DNA of 64,000 nt from an uncultured SAR86 cluster bacterium (GTDB lineage Bacteria > Pseudomonadota > Gammaproteobacteria > Magnimaribacterales > D2472). Below the pieces are notes generated by a model. The model was not told where the DNA came from. It made no database searches and was given only the letters and a program-made list of their open reading frames with translations. A program made the position numbers and the translations under genes. Location: positions 1 to 64,000 of the forward strand of contig CALSQM010000010.1 of assembly GCA_943788515.1 (NCBI GenBank), read 5' to 3'. Shown one piece after another: positions 9,990 to 19,875 of the stretch (its first letter is position 1; the number at the start of each line of letters is the position of its first letter).

Positions 9990-10460
9990 TTATGGGTAAT
10001 TTCTTCCAATAATCCTGTTATAAAACATTGCAAAAATTACTATAAATATTGCACCAATCGCTACAGGCATAACAACAAAAGCAAGACCCTTCCCTCCAAG
10101 GATAGCAATTATTGGGTTCGCTCCTGCAGGAGGATGGATGATATTAAATGAAGCCATGACAAAAACAGCCAATCCAACTGCAACACCAAGGGATAAAGGA
10201 CTAGACCCCATTAGAGCAAAAATAATGACACCACTTAATGCTGATAAAACATGACCAAAAATAATATTCTTGGGTTGAGCTAATGGACTTTCATGAACAG
10301 CCATGACCAGAACCATAGTTGCACCAAATGGAGGTATCAGCCAGACTATTGATGGGTCGTGAGAATTAAGATAGGCAAGGCAAAAAATACATACAAAGGC
10401 GCCTATTGAAGCCAGTATATTTAATTTAATAACAGGATTTACTTTAAAAATATTCTTCAT
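9990..10460 (-). CDS. HPP-family integral membrane protein
   Basis: A 156-residue, four-helix membrane protein with the family signature IIHPPAGANP near residue 107. Members have been linked to nitrite transport in plants and cyanobacteria, but most bacterial ones are uncharacterised. The gene is monocistronic-looking, with about 45 bases on either side. Confidence 0.8.
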   Translation of the reverse strand: MKNIFKVNPVIKLNILASIGAFVCIFCLAYLNSHDPSIVWLIPPFGATMVLVMAVHESPLAQPKNIIFGHVLSALSGVIIFALMGSSPLSLGVAVGLAVFVMASFNIIHPPAGANPIIAILGGKGLAFVVMPVAIGAIFIVIFAMFYNRIIGRNYP

Positions 10461-10503
10461 ATTAAATACATTAACGTATTTAAATAAATAGATATATTAA
10501 AAT

Positions 10504-10689
10504 TTAACCGTCGAGTGGGCTTTTTTCATCAAAATTTTCAAGAATTTGCACAACCTTTTCCCATTTAATCCATTCTTCTTGATTAAAAGAAGCGGCATAT
10601 TCTGCTGCTCGAAGCATAGCAATGGTCTGAGCTTCCTCTCCATATTGGGAGACAAGAGTGATAGCTATTTGCTGCAAGTCATCCTTCAT
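10504..10689 (-). CDS. Small hypothetical protein
   Basis: A 61-residue acidic, helical protein (starts MKDDLQQIAI; contains RAAEYAASFNQEEWIKWEKV). A TTG two codons upstream overlaps the previous stop, but the ATG at 10689 is the more natural start, immediately after the phosphatase gene. I do not recognise a family. Its close spacing behind the LpxH-like gene suggests co-transcription. Confidence 0.6.
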   Translation of the reverse strand: MKDDLQQIAITLVSQYGEEAQTIAMLRAAEYAASFNQEEWIKWEKVVQILENFDEKSPLDG

Positions 10690-10691
10690 AT

Positions 10692-11465
10692 TCAAGAATT
10701 ACTTAAGAGTTTTATATTTTCTCTAGCTTTTTCAATATCGCCCCTATTAATCAGCTTAAATTCTCCTTTCATGGTCTCAACAAGAGCTGTGGCTGACTCA
10801 ACCCAATCACCGCAGTTTAGATAATCAATTCCATTAATAACAGATATTTGTGCTTTATGTATATGTCCACAGACAATACCATCTAGGTTTCTAGTCTTAC
10901 ATTCTTTTGATAAGCTTTCTTCGTAGTCGGAAGCTTTGTTAACGGCTTTCTTTGTGAGGTCTTTTAAATATTTAGCCAAAGACCAATATCCAAAACCTAG
11001 TCTAGATCTAAAAAAATTAAGAACTTTGTTAAGAGTCAGTAAAAATGTATATACCTTATCACCCAGAACTGAAAGACTTTTTCCATATTTCGTAACAATA
11101 TCAAACTGATCACCATGAATCACTAAGAAATTCTTACCAGACACTGTTTTATAAACATGTTCTTCCTTTAGCTCTAGATTTCCAAGTTGTAAAGGTTGGT
11201 ATATCCTTAGAAAGTCATCATGATTACCTGTTATATATGTTACTTTTGTACCATTCTTAGCCATAGACAATATATTACTAATTACATTGCTGTGCTCTTG
11301 AGGCCAATAAATCTTTGACTTTAACCTCCAACAGTCAATAATATCTCCAACAAGAAATAAGTTTTCACATGAGTGAGTTTTTAAAAAATTGTATAAATAT
11401 TTTGACTTACATCCTTTTGAACCAAGGTGAACGTCTGAAATAAATATAGACTTGTATTTTTCCAT
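10692..11465 (-). CDS. lpxH: UDP-2,3-diacylglucosamine diphosphatase-like metallophosphoesterase
   Basis: A 257-residue calcineurin-like phosphoesterase. The metal-binding blocks appear in order: FISDVHLGSKGC (residue 9 on), LVGDIIDCWRLK, ITGNHDDFLR, VIHGDQFD and VCGHIHKAQI. This pattern matches the LpxH/LpxH2 group, which removes UMP from UDP-diacylglucosamine in lipid A synthesis. The neighbours are divergent glycosyltransferases, in keeping with an envelope role. The exact substrate is by similarity. Confidence 0.75.
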   Translation of the reverse strand: MEKYKSIFISDVHLGSKGCKSKYLYNFLKTHSCENLFLVGDIIDCWRLKSKIYWPQEHSNVISNILSMAKNGTKVTYITGNHDDFLRIYQPLQLGNLELKEEHVYKTVSGKNFLVIHGDQFDIVTKYGKSLSVLGDKVYTFLLTLNKVLNFFRSRLGFGYWSLAKYLKDLTKKAVNKASDYEESLSKECKTRNLDGIVCGHIHKAQISVINGIDYLNCGDWVESATALVETMKGEFKLINRGDIEKARENIKLLSNS

Positions 11466-11519
11466 GACTCATTATGTTTATTAGAGAATAAAAATCAACC
11501 TGGACACTGACGATAATAT

Positions 11520-12485
11520 ATGAACATCCTTTGGATTAAAGATGGCAAGCTTGGTCATGAGAAACAAGTAAAAGCTATTCTTGATGAGCTTTCAAGAACT
11601 ATTGATATCAAAGTTTATGAAGAAAAATGTGTTATTGGGCCGCTCGAAAGATTATCTGAAATATTGATGTATGCCATAAGTTCATTTAGTAATGATCTAG
11701 AACTAATCTTTTTAAAATATCGTAAAAAAAATATTCATCTAATTATTGGTGCTGGAAGTAATATTCACGCAAGAGTTCTTGGAGTTAAAAAAGGTATGAA
11801 ATTAAAATTCAACAAAGATATTTTAGCTATGAGTGTTTTAACACCAATCTATTTTAAAAAACATTTTGATCTAATATGCGCACCAAAACATGATCGTCAT
11901 AAACTATCTGGGCATGAAGTTATTTATTTTGAAGGGTCCTTAGCAAAAGTATCAACTGAAGATGTTGATGAAAATGTTGGCTTAATAGCAATTGGTGGAA
12001 AAAACAAACACTATTTATTTAACGTGAATAAAATTATGGAGCAGATTGAATTTGTGACTTTAATATATCCCAATAAGACTTGGCACATTTTTTCATCAAG
12101 AAGAACACCTCAAAAGATGATCCAAGCTATAAAAAAACTTGCACAAAGTAATAAAAAAATAATTCTATCTGAAGACGGTTTTGATGAAATGTTACGTAAT
12201 GCTTCAATAAAAATTATTACTCAGGATAGTATGAATATGGTTTACGAAAGCCTTTCAACAAAGGGTAGTACTATATTATTTGATATGAAGTATCTAAGAA
12301 AAAACAAAGTTATTAACCAAATGAATGAGCTTTTGAATAACAAACAGGTTGGTTATATTGAATATAATGAGATGGTTAAGGGGTTAAATAAAATACAGAT
12401 TCATATGCAGAACCCTCATCATGAGATTTTTGCTGAAGTTGAAAAGCTTGCATATAAGATTAAAAATAAATTAAACCTTTCATGA
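11520..12485 (+). CDS. ELM1/GtrOC1-family putative glycosyltransferase
   Basis: A 321-residue protein starting ILWIKDGKLGHEKQ, the signature opening of the mitochondrial-fission ELM1-like family found in bacteria near lipopolysaccharide genes. It also has LIIGAGSNIHARVL and a late SEDGFDEMLRNA to ITQDSMNMVYES stretch, as in GT-B type donor-site regions. It likely transfers a sugar during surface glycan assembly. Its TGA overlaps the next glycosyltransferase ATG by four bases. Confidence 0.75.
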   Translation: MNILWIKDGKLGHEKQVKAILDELSRTIDIKVYEEKCVIGPLERLSEILMYAISSFSNDLELIFLKYRKKNIHLIIGAGSNIHARVLGVKKGMKLKFNKDILAMSVLTPIYFKKHFDLICAPKHDRHKLSGHEVIYFEGSLAKVSTEDVDENVGLIAIGGKNKHYLFNVNKIMEQIEFVTLIYPNKTWHIFSSRRTPQKMIQAIKKLAQSNKKIILSEDGFDEMLRNASIKIITQDSMNMVYESLSTKGSTILFDMKYLRKNKVINQMNELLNNKQVGYIEYNEMVKGLNKIQIHMQNPHHEIFAEVEKLAYKIKNKLNLS

Positions 12486-13453
12486 AAATAGCCCATTACG
12501 TTTTAAGCTCAACCTTTGCTGGTATTGAGCAACATGTTCAAGAATTGGCTGATATTCAGAGCAGAGATAATGAAATTGTAGTTATATGCAACCAATCTAT
12601 ATCTCATCACTTTTCAGACACTGAAGTTAAAATAGTAGAGAATATATCTAGGCGGTCTATATTTGGTATTCTTAGTTTAATACTAGTTCTAAGAAATATC
12701 CGTCCTGATATTGTTCATTCTCATGGCTCTAAAACAACCTCTATCATCAACTCTGTCAGAAGACTTATAAAGTTAAGACATGTGACGACGGTTCATGGGA
12801 TCAAGAGCAAAACAAAGGTCTATAACAAGGCCCATAGGGTTATAGCATGCAGCCAAAAAATACAGGACTCACTAGGTACTGAAAGTTCACTTGTCGAGAA
12901 CTGGTGGCACCCCTCTCTTCCTGAGAATATAAATAATACTGCTGAGTATATTCTTGCAATTGGAAGGCTTGAGCCAGTGAAGGGTTTTGATCTCTTAATA
13001 GAATCTTGGGTTAATATTAATAAGAATTTATTAATTATTGGAGATGGTCCTGAACACAGCAAACTAAATTCTTTGATAGATAAATATGGTTTAGATGATT
13101 TTATTACCATCACAGCATCGGTCTCAAAAGAAGCTCTTATTGAATACTATCAAAAGGCTTCACTTTTAATAGTATCATCAAGGCGTGAAGGCGGCCCTAG
13201 GGTAGCTCTAGAGGCCCTCTATCTTCATATTCCTGTCATATCAACAAATGTTGGGCATATGAGTCAAATACTTCCCCAGGAGCTCTTGGCAGAACCAGAC
13301 AATCTGGAGTCATTAAAAAGTCTTATTCATAACTGGGTTGATAGGAGTATGAGTCAAGAGTCTATTTTTGAATACATTGCAGAAGAATACTCAATAGATA
13401 AAGCATCCAAAAAAGTATTAAGTGTTTATGAGGATTTGTTAAGTAAGTCGTAG
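12482..13453 (+). CDS. Glycosyltransferase family 4
   Basis: A 323-residue GT-B enzyme. The N-terminal acceptor half starts KIAHYVLSSTFAGIEQHVQELA; the donor half has AIGRLEPVKGFDLLIESW, IIGDGPE and the SSRREGGPRVALEAL motif with its catalytic-site Glu. It is coupled to the ELM1-like gene by an ATGA overlap. It is shorter than many GT4 enzymes (about 360) but appears whole. It converges on, and overlaps by 28 bases, the 3' end of the next glycosyltransferase gene. Confidence 0.85.
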   Translation: MKIAHYVLSSTFAGIEQHVQELADIQSRDNEIVVICNQSISHHFSDTEVKIVENISRRSIFGILSLILVLRNIRPDIVHSHGSKTTSIINSVRRLIKLRHVTTVHGIKSKTKVYNKAHRVIACSQKIQDSLGTESSLVENWWHPSLPENINNTAEYILAIGRLEPVKGFDLLIESWVNINKNLLIIGDGPEHSKLNSLIDKYGLDDFITITASVSKEALIEYYQKASLLIVSSRREGGPRVALEALYLHIPVISTNVGHMSQILPQELLAEPDNLESLKSLIHNWVDRSMSQESIFEYIAEEYSIDKASKKVLSVYEDLLSKS

Positions 13454-14524
13454 TATAGATTTATAGTCGAATCAATCATTCTTTCAGATGTAAAAGTATT
13501 CCCTAATGGCTTGTCATTGTTGTTAAGGATGTTTAGCGTCACATCTTTTAACTCACCTGTATTACTTAACTCGGCAAGGCCTTGAGGAAAAAGATCTTCC
13601 AATATTTCTTGGGTACCTCCATGCCTCCATCCTGCTACCGGAGTTCCGCAGCTGATAGCCTCGATCGTAGTTCTTCCAAAAGGTTCAGGTTGTATAGAAA
13701 GGTTATAAACAATATCAGAAATTTTATAAATGTTTGCTATATCGTTTCTTGATCCGGTAAAAGTAATTTTATCTGATAATGATTTTTTATTAACCTTGTC
13801 TAGGATAGTTTGATAGTATCTTTTTTTAGATTCTGAAACTGGCCCTACAACCAAGGCATGCATATCATTACTATCTAAAGCTTCGACTAAATCAATAAAG
13901 CTATCAACGCCCTTCCATTTAGTGATTCTAGTTGGCAGCGTTAAAATTTTCTTGCCAATAGTTTGAGGAAACTCTTTATACCAATTCTCTAACCATGACT
14001 GATTCAATCTCATCTTGATTAAATTGCAAAGAGTCACAACCTCTTGGAATAATGGTTATCTGATCATCTGTCATTTTATAAGTAGACTTGATATAACTTT
14101 TTACTGTTTTAGAAATAGATATAGCATGATCAACTTTTGACATGACTTGGCTGTATATAGGAGTGCTATATAGTCCATGGAAGGTGGAAACTAATAATGG
14201 TTTTTGATGAAGCTTTTTAAAAGCTAAAAAATTAATCCAAGCTGGCATTCTAGAGCGCACATGAATAACATCTGGTTTCTCCTTTTCATAAATATCTTTT
14301 AATTTTGAGGAAAGCAATAATGAGGATATTCTCTTTTTATGAATTGGTAAATTGATGTGTTTGCCACCATTCTTCTCTATCTCTTCTTGGAGCAATCCAC
14401 CATTAGAAATTACTATGGATTGATGGCCTTTTTCTACTAAGGCTTTTGAGAAATCTTTAACGCCTCTTTCAACGCCTCCAAAATTAAGTTCAGGTAGTAA
14501 TTGAATAACTTTTAATTTATTCAT
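13426..14524 (-). pseudogene. Glycosyltransferase family 4, interrupted by a one-base frameshift
   Basis: The N-terminal frame (14524-13976) encodes the acceptor domain (VIQLLPELNFGGVERGV to IIPRGCDSLQFNQDEIE). The second frame (14037-13426) carries the donor domain (KILTLPTRITKWKG to EPFGRTTIEAISCGTPVAGW). Dropping one base near 14005 joins them into about 365 residues, the standard GT4 length, with the join falling in a poorly conserved linker. The start overlaps the end of the MacB-like permease gene by 8 bases, so it sits at the end of that operon. Substrate unknown. Confidence 0.75.
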
Positions 14525-15725
14525 ACCTTAAAGATGTAGCTGGATCTAATTTAGCTGCTTTTTTTGCAGGCCAAATACCAAAGAATAACCCAACCATTGC
14601 AGAGAAAGTTATGGATCCAATCATAGCCCCAATAGGAAGAGCGAATGGCCAATCAAATAACGTTGCACAAATCCACAATATACCAATACCAATAAACAGG
14701 CCAATCAAGCCACCTATGATGCAGAGCAGTATTGCTTCAACTACAAACTGAAGCATAATAGCGCTATGCGTTGCACCGAGTGCTTTTCTTAGACCAATCT
14801 CTCTTGTTCTTTCTGTTACAGATACAAGCATTATATTCATGACACCAATACCCCCAACCACAAGGCTTATCCCAGCTATTGCGGCAATAAGTAATGTAAA
14901 TATTCCTGTAGCCTGTCTTCTAAGATCTGCAAACTGGCTATAGTCACTTATTCTAAAATCATTATCTTGACCTGGACCAATATCATGCTTGGCTCTAAGT
15001 ATCTGCTCAATTGACATCATTATCTCATCAACATTTTGATCATTAGAGATACCAACATTAATTGAGTCAACATTAGGAGTTCCAAATACTCTTTGTGCCC
15101 CTGTAAGCAAGGGTATATAGAGTTCCTCATCTGGGTTCTGCCATCCCGTTGAGCCCTCTTCTTTGAGAATACCAATCACCTTATAAGATGTTCCAGCAAT
15201 TAATATTTCTTTATTAAGTAAATTGCCAGCTATAGTCTTTAACTCACTAGGTATTTTAGATCCCAGAACAACAACCCTTTTTCTTCCTAAATTATCATCC
15301 TCGTCAAAAAGCCTTCCAGATTCTAATTCATAACCTCGAACGCCAAAATGAATAGGTAGATATGCTCCTATTCTTTGATTAATATTTGCATTACCATACT
15401 TGACCTGTCTATTTCTAGTAATAGTTGGTGATATTTCCCAGTCATGTTCTTTATAATTAGCTAGAGCCTCAGCATCTTTAATATCTAAAGGGATTATGCC
15501 CTTGGTAACTGCGCCTCTTCTGTTTTGACCAGGTGCGACATATAGAGTCCTCCCACCCAAATCGTCAATACTTGCCTCAAGAGCTTTTTCTGCACTTGAA
15601 CCAATGCCTATTACTGCAATAACTGCAGCAGTACCAATAATTATTGCTAATGAAGTAAGAAAAGATCTAACAGAATTTGATCTTATCGAGGATATAGCCG
15701 ATATTAATGATTCTTTAAAAAGCAT
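14517..15725 (-). CDS. MacB-like ABC permease (FtsX/MacB_PCD)
   Basis: A 402-residue inner-membrane permease with an N-terminal helix, a periplasmic MacB core domain (about residues 45-270) and three C-terminal FtsX-type helices. The start of those helices carries GGIGVMNIMLVSVTERTREIGL, diagnostic of MacB-family permeases. Unlike E. coli MacB, the ATPase is a separate gene in the same operon. The ATG shares one base with the adaptor stop (TAATG). Together with the adaptor and ATPase it should form a tripartite efflux or lipoprotein/peptide exporter. Confidence 0.88.
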   Translation of the reverse strand: MLFKESLISAISSIRSNSVRSFLTSLAIIIGTAAVIAVIGIGSSAEKALEASIDDLGGRTLYVAPGQNRRGAVTKGIIPLDIKDAEALANYKEHDWEISPTITRNRQVKYGNANINQRIGAYLPIHFGVRGYELESGRLFDEDDNLGRKRVVVLGSKIPSELKTIAGNLLNKEILIAGTSYKVIGILKEEGSTGWQNPDEELYIPLLTGAQRVFGTPNVDSINVGISNDQNVDEIMMSIEQILRAKHDIGPGQDNDFRISDYSQFADLRRQATGIFTLLIAAIAGISLVVGGIGVMNIMLVSVTERTREIGLRKALGATHSAIMLQFVVEAILLCIIGGLIGLFIGIGILWICATLFDWPFALPIGAMIGSITFSAMVGLFFGIWPAKKAAKLDPATSLRYE

Positions 15726-16939
15726 TATCCGAAACTAAATGATGCGTTCACACGCTGTTTAAATCTTTGTTGATAGTCATAAAGACTTTTGCTTGGCAGA
15801 ATAAACACTGTATCACCCTGTGATAGACCGCTAATTATCTCAACATTAGATAAATCTGAAACACCTATTTCAACCCAAGAGAGTTGAGGCCCTTTTTTGG
15901 ATTCTTTTATAACAATAAATTTATTAAAATTCTCACCTTTAACTTTTTCTAATAAGAATGAATCAACGGTTTCTTTGGGAATATTGAGTATTGTTGCTGC
16001 TGAATATATATCCTTTCTTGTTCTAAGTGACATAGAGGGCGCCGTCATTGAAACATCTTTATTTAAAATTTCAATAACAACATCGGTATTCATCCCTAAT
16101 AAGAGAAGATTTTCATCATTATCGATATCAATAAGAACTGGGAAAGTAGTAACATTTTGCTCAACCTTTGCCAATGGCTCGATTTTAGCAACTGTTCCAA
16201 AAAATTCTTTATCTCTGTATGCTGCTACCTTTATCGAGACAACTTGACCTATAGACACTTTGCCAACATCTATCTCATCAACCAAAGCTCTAACCCTAAC
16301 TTTTGATAGATCCGCCAGTGTCATAAGTATCGTCCCTCCACCTACCGCCATAGTTGGTGAAGATATAACCTGTCCTACCTCAACAGGCCTTGAGATAACT
16401 GTGCCAGCAACTGGTGATCTGACGATAGTATCATCTAGAGCTATTTTGGCGTTTTCATAAGAAACCTCAGTTCTTACAACACTTGATTTAGCTTGGGCTA
16501 GGTTCTCTTGAATGTCCTCATAGTCTTTATCAGAGATACTTCCTTTAGAATGAAGTTCGGATCCTCTTTCAAACTGAGATTTTGCATTATCAAGCCTAAC
16601 CTTTGATGCCTCTAGGTCTGATTCAGACTGATCAAGTATATTTTTTGGCGTCCTTTGATCAATTTGTCCAAGCATTGATCCCTTCTCTACAGTGTCACCA
16701 ACTTCAGCACCAAGAAATAAAATTTCACCAGAGGCCTTCGACTTAATCTCAACAGATGATATCGCCTCAATGATTCCAGAAGCTTCAATACTAACTTCGA
16801 GTTTTTTTTCAGAAACACTATCTTTTTTATAAAAAGTTGTAGCTTCAGCTGATTGATCTGGTTTGCCACAGGCAACTATTAATAAAGCGGTAGAGATTGT
16901 TAGTAAGTTTTTAATTTTCATATTTTTTATTGTATTCAT
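15725..16939 (-). CDS. MacA/HlyD-type periplasmic adaptor lipoprotein
   Basis: A 404-residue membrane-fusion protein. The leader ends in a lipobox LLIVACGK, giving a lipidated Cys at about residue 24. A biotinyl-lipoyl-like half motif (SGEILFLGAEVGDTVEKGSML) precedes a coiled-coil hairpin and is followed by the return half (VRSPVAGTVISRPVEVGQV). A beta-barrel domain follows. The ATG overlaps the ATPase stop as ATGA, and the stop is fused to the permease start. It bridges the MacB-like permease to an outer-membrane channel encoded elsewhere. Confidence 0.85.
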   Translation of the reverse strand: MNTIKNMKIKNLLTISTALLIVACGKPDQSAEATTFYKKDSVSEKKLEVSIEASGIIEAISSVEIKSKASGEILFLGAEVGDTVEKGSMLGQIDQRTPKNILDQSESDLEASKVRLDNAKSQFERGSELHSKGSISDKDYEDIQENLAQAKSSVVRTEVSYENAKIALDDTIVRSPVAGTVISRPVEVGQVISSPTMAVGGGTILMTLADLSKVRVRALVDEIDVGKVSIGQVVSIKVAAYRDKEFFGTVAKIEPLAKVEQNVTTFPVLIDIDNDENLLLLGMNTDVVIEILNKDVSMTAPSMSLRTRKDIYSAATILNIPKETVDSFLLEKVKGENFNKFIVIKESKKGPQLSWVEIGVSDLSNVEIISGLSQGDTVFILPSKSLYDYQQRFKQRVNASFSFG

Positions 16940-17613
16940 ATTCTTGTATCGGATTCAATTAATCCATCCTTAATGTTAATAATTCTTTTTGATTGATTGG
17001 CAATATTTTTTTCATGGGTTATTACTATAATTGTTTGCCCATCTTCGTTTAGCTCTTTAAATAGGCCCATAACCTCGCCTTCTGTTTTAGAGTCCAAATT
17101 ACCAGTTGGCTCATCTGCAAATAAAATACTTGGTTTATTTACCATTGCCCTTGCTATTGCAACTCTTTGTTGCTGACCGCCTGAAAGCTCAGTTGGGCCA
17201 TGATTCATCCTGTCCGATAGACCAACTTGATCTAGGACATGTTTTGCTCTAACAGTTGCTTCATCAATATTTGTACCAGCATACTTCATAGGAAGTAAAA
17301 CATTATCTAAGGCAGAATTTTTGGCAAGCAAATGAAATGATTGAAAAACAAAACCAATCTCTTTATTTCTAATGCCGGCTAACTCGTTTTCATTAAGTTC
17401 ATTAACTAGCTTATTATTTAAAAAATACTCACCGCTTGTTGGAGTATCTAAACAGCCAATGATATTCATTAGAGTTGTTTTACCTGATCCAGATGGTCCA
17501 GTGATTGCAAGAAATTCGCCAGCTTGAACCTCTAAATTAATGCCTTTAATTGCCTCAACAGTTTCTGAGCCAACCTCAAACGAACGTTTTAGTTCTGTGG
17601 TTTTAATGATCAT
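16936..17613 (-). CDS. MacB/LolD-type ABC ATPase
   Basis: A 225-residue ATPase. Walker A GPSGSGKT is near residue 39, the Q-loop reads VFQSFHLL, the signature ELSGGQQQRVAIARA is near 140, and Walker B ILFADEPTGNLD follows. This is the classic LolD/MacB/FtsE subgroup. It is first in a three-gene operon with adaptor and permease, each joined by an overlapping stop/start. Confidence 0.9.
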   Translation of the reverse strand: MIIKTTELKRSFEVGSETVEAIKGINLEVQAGEFLAITGPSGSGKTTLMNIIGCLDTPTSGEYFLNNKLVNELNENELAGIRNKEIGFVFQSFHLLAKNSALDNVLLPMKYAGTNIDEATVRAKHVLDQVGLSDRMNHGPTELSGGQQQRVAIARAMVNKPSILFADEPTGNLDSKTEGEVMGLFKELNEDGQTIIVITHEKNIANQSKRIINIKDGLIESDTRI

Positions 17614-17638
17614 ATTATTAAGACAGTATTTATGTGAA

Positions 17639-18862
17639 TTAGTTCGCTGCAGCTGCAGCTCTTAAGCTATCTGTAGAGTCCATATAGCTGATCCATGACT
17701 CTGCTTCATCTTCCTTGCCTAAGGCAATCGCTTTAGCAAGCTCTATTCTAGCATTTTTAAAGTCATCTAACTCTATATAACTTATGCCAATAAGCATTTC
17801 TAAAGATCCTGCTTTACCATCCCAGTTTTTTGAGCGAGCTATCTTGAGGAATTTTATTGCATTTTTATAATCAGAATTTTGAAGATAAATTTGACCGATT
17901 CTATAGTCATACTTAGCATCATCTGAAAGTTTTGTTACATTAATTAATGAATTAACAGCATTATCGAAATCCTTAGCAATAATATAAGCATTACTAAGCA
18001 GCTCATTATGTTTAATATTGTTATCAAGCACGCCAAGAGCCAGGCCTTTCTTTATGACCTTAGAAGAATCTATTGGAAGTCCTTTAAAGAGGTAAAAATT
18101 AGCTAGATTGACATATTCCGATGATTTTTTAAGCAGATCTTGTTGCAGCTTAAATTCTAAAGAAGCTAAAGATTCTTCTTCAAATTTAATAATATTATAA
18201 ACTCCAGCCATTTGCTCTATATAAGCTTTATTTTTTGGCTTGACTCTTACCAAGTCCTGAGCGACCTCTAATGCGATCATATATTGTTTCTTTTGGATAT
18301 GAATTGCAAATTTTAATTGAGCCCAATTTTCAACAAACACCGCCGTATTATCAATTGCTAATGTTATATAGATGAGAGCATTATCCCAGTCAGCATCTTG
18401 AGCATAAATTGTGGCTAATGTTGCATAACCTTCAGGACGAAGATCGAACTCATTATCTTCGCCTATTTGAATCCACTCTAGAAAAGATTTTTTTGCCTCT
18501 TCTTTTTGACCCTCAACATAATAAATCTGACCTAAAATAAATTTTAAATTAAAGACATCCATAGGTGGCATCTTACGCTTCTGGTCTGCAAGCTTAAGAT
18601 ACTTAAGAGCCTCTTCGTTTCTGTCTTGTTGAAGTAAGAAATATCCATAAGTTCTTAAAATAACAAAATGATCATACGACTTACTGGAGTAAGTCGATGT
18701 TGCATAATCATAGTAAATCTTTTCAGCAGCTTCCAAATTGCCTTTATCTACGTTTAGCTGAGCTCTTTCAAGAGTGTTATAGACCCACTGCTGAATAGCT
18801 TCTTGTGAATGCAAAGTCACAGAAAGAATAAGTGTAAAAAATATTATTGATCTTTTAATCAT
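17639..18862 (-). CDS. Secreted TPR-repeat protein of the TonB2 operon
   Basis: A 407-residue protein with a signal peptide (hydrophobic FFTLILSVTLHSQE end) followed by tandem tetratricopeptide-like helices across most of its length. TPR proteins encoded last in TonB2-type operons (TtpB-like position) are known from Vibrio and Shewanella relatives; their exact role is not settled. Its ATG overlaps the tonB stop as ATGA, so it is coupled to the energy-transducing complex. It is probably periplasmic. Confidence 0.75.
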   Translation of the reverse strand: MIKRSIIFFTLILSVTLHSQEAIQQWVYNTLERAQLNVDKGNLEAAEKIYYDYATSTYSSKSYDHFVILRTYGYFLLQQDRNEEALKYLKLADQKRKMPPMDVFNLKFILGQIYYVEGQKEEAKKSFLEWIQIGEDNEFDLRPEGYATLATIYAQDADWDNALIYITLAIDNTAVFVENWAQLKFAIHIQKKQYMIALEVAQDLVRVKPKNKAYIEQMAGVYNIIKFEEESLASLEFKLQQDLLKKSSEYVNLANFYLFKGLPIDSSKVIKKGLALGVLDNNIKHNELLSNAYIIAKDFDNAVNSLINVTKLSDDAKYDYRIGQIYLQNSDYKNAIKFLKIARSKNWDGKAGSLEMLIGISYIELDDFKNARIELAKAIALGKEDEAESWISYMDSTDSLRAAAAAN

Positions 18863-19500
18863 AAGTTAAATTCTATAGTTGTAGTGCCTACTTGCTGAAC
18901 AGGAACTCCATTTACAACACGTGGTTTAAATTTCCATCGAAGCACAGCTTGGAGAGCAGCTCTATCAAAAACTCTTGGAGGTCTTGAATTAGTAATAACA
19001 GCATCTATTACCTTTCCGTCTTCGTCAACAGTTAGCTTTATTGTAACAAAACCAGTCTTTCCTGAAACTAATGCATCTCTTGGGTATCTGGGTGCAATTC
19101 GAACAAGAGGAATCAAGGCACTATTTGATGCTAAAGAATTTGATCCTTGTAGCATAGCTCCTTTTAAATCAACAGGTGTTTTAATATCAGGGAATTTAAT
19201 ATCAAGATTAGGAGTTACTGGCTCAACAATATCAGGCATCTCTAATTTTGGAGGTGGTGGTTTCTTTGGTGGAGGTGGTTTATCTGGAAGTGCTCTTTGT
19301 CTTTCGTTGAGATAATCATTTTTTCTTAACCTAACAAAATCTACAACACTTGAATCTTTTATGGATTCAAAAGCCTTTCCACCCGGAAGGATGATGATAT
19401 AAATTATAAGAAATATTATAAAAGATGATAAGAAGCCGCCAAGAAGTGAGGCAATCTTTTTGTTCTTTAAATCAATCTTGCTCAGCAGCGATTGATACAT
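18859..19500 (-). CDS. tonB: TonB energy transducer, TonB2-like
   Basis: A 213-residue protein with one N-terminal transmembrane helix (about residues 20-45), a proline-rich periplasmic stretch with PPPPKKPPPP, and a C-terminal TonB domain (PLVRIAPRYPRDAL to LRWKFKPRVV and TTIEFNL). It transmits proton-motive force from ExbB/ExbD to outer-membrane receptors. The start at 19500 is chosen because an AGGAG sequence stands six bases upstream; the longer TTG form is unlikely. The start overlaps the exbD 3' end by 29 bases. Confidence 0.9.
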   Translation of the reverse strand: MYQSLLSKIDLKNKKIASLLGGFLSSFIIFLIIYIIILPGGKAFESIKDSSVVDFVRLRKNDYLNERQRALPDKPPPPKKPPPPKLEMPDIVEPVTPNLDIKFPDIKTPVDLKGAMLQGSNSLASNSALIPLVRIAPRYPRDALVSGKTGFVTIKLTVDEDGKVIDAVITNSRPPRVFDRAALQAVLRWKFKPRVVNGVPVQQVGTTTIEFNL

Positions 19501-19873
19501 TTTGAACTCCTGCAAGCCTTACCTGATCCATTGTTTCTACAAGGAAACCTGTTTTAGATGATTTATCTGCTTGAATAATTACAGAACCTTCTGGATTTTC
19601 AGCTTTAAGTCTTTCTACATTAGCTCTAACTGATCTTAAATCAACTCTTCGCTTATCGATCCAAATTTCGTCATTAGCAGTAATGGCTATGAGTATATTA
19701 CCTCTCTCATCTCTAACAGCTGTAGAAGCATTAGGACGATTGACTTCAACCCCTGTCTCTTTTACAAAAGAAGTTGTAACAATAAAAAATATTAGCATTA
19801 TAAAAACAATGTCTAACATTGGTGTTATATCTATAGTTGAATCATCTCTTTCTTTATTTCTTCTTCTGATCAT
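19472..19873 (-). CDS. exbD: ExbD/TolR-family biopolymer transport protein
   Basis: A 133-residue protein with a short cytoplasmic start, one helix (ITPMLDIVFIMLIFFIVTTSF, including the family's conserved membrane Asp) and a periplasmic domain ending near NVSIAAEQD. It forms the proton channel with ExbB. It lies between exbB and tonB with minimal spacing. Confidence 0.92.
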   Translation of the reverse strand: MIRRRNKERDDSTIDITPMLDIVFIMLIFFIVTTSFVKETGVEVNRPNASTAVRDERGNILIAITANDEIWIDKRRVDLRSVRANVERLKAENPEGSVIIQADKSSKTGFLVETMDQVRLAGVQNVSIAAEQD

Positions 19874-19875
19874 AT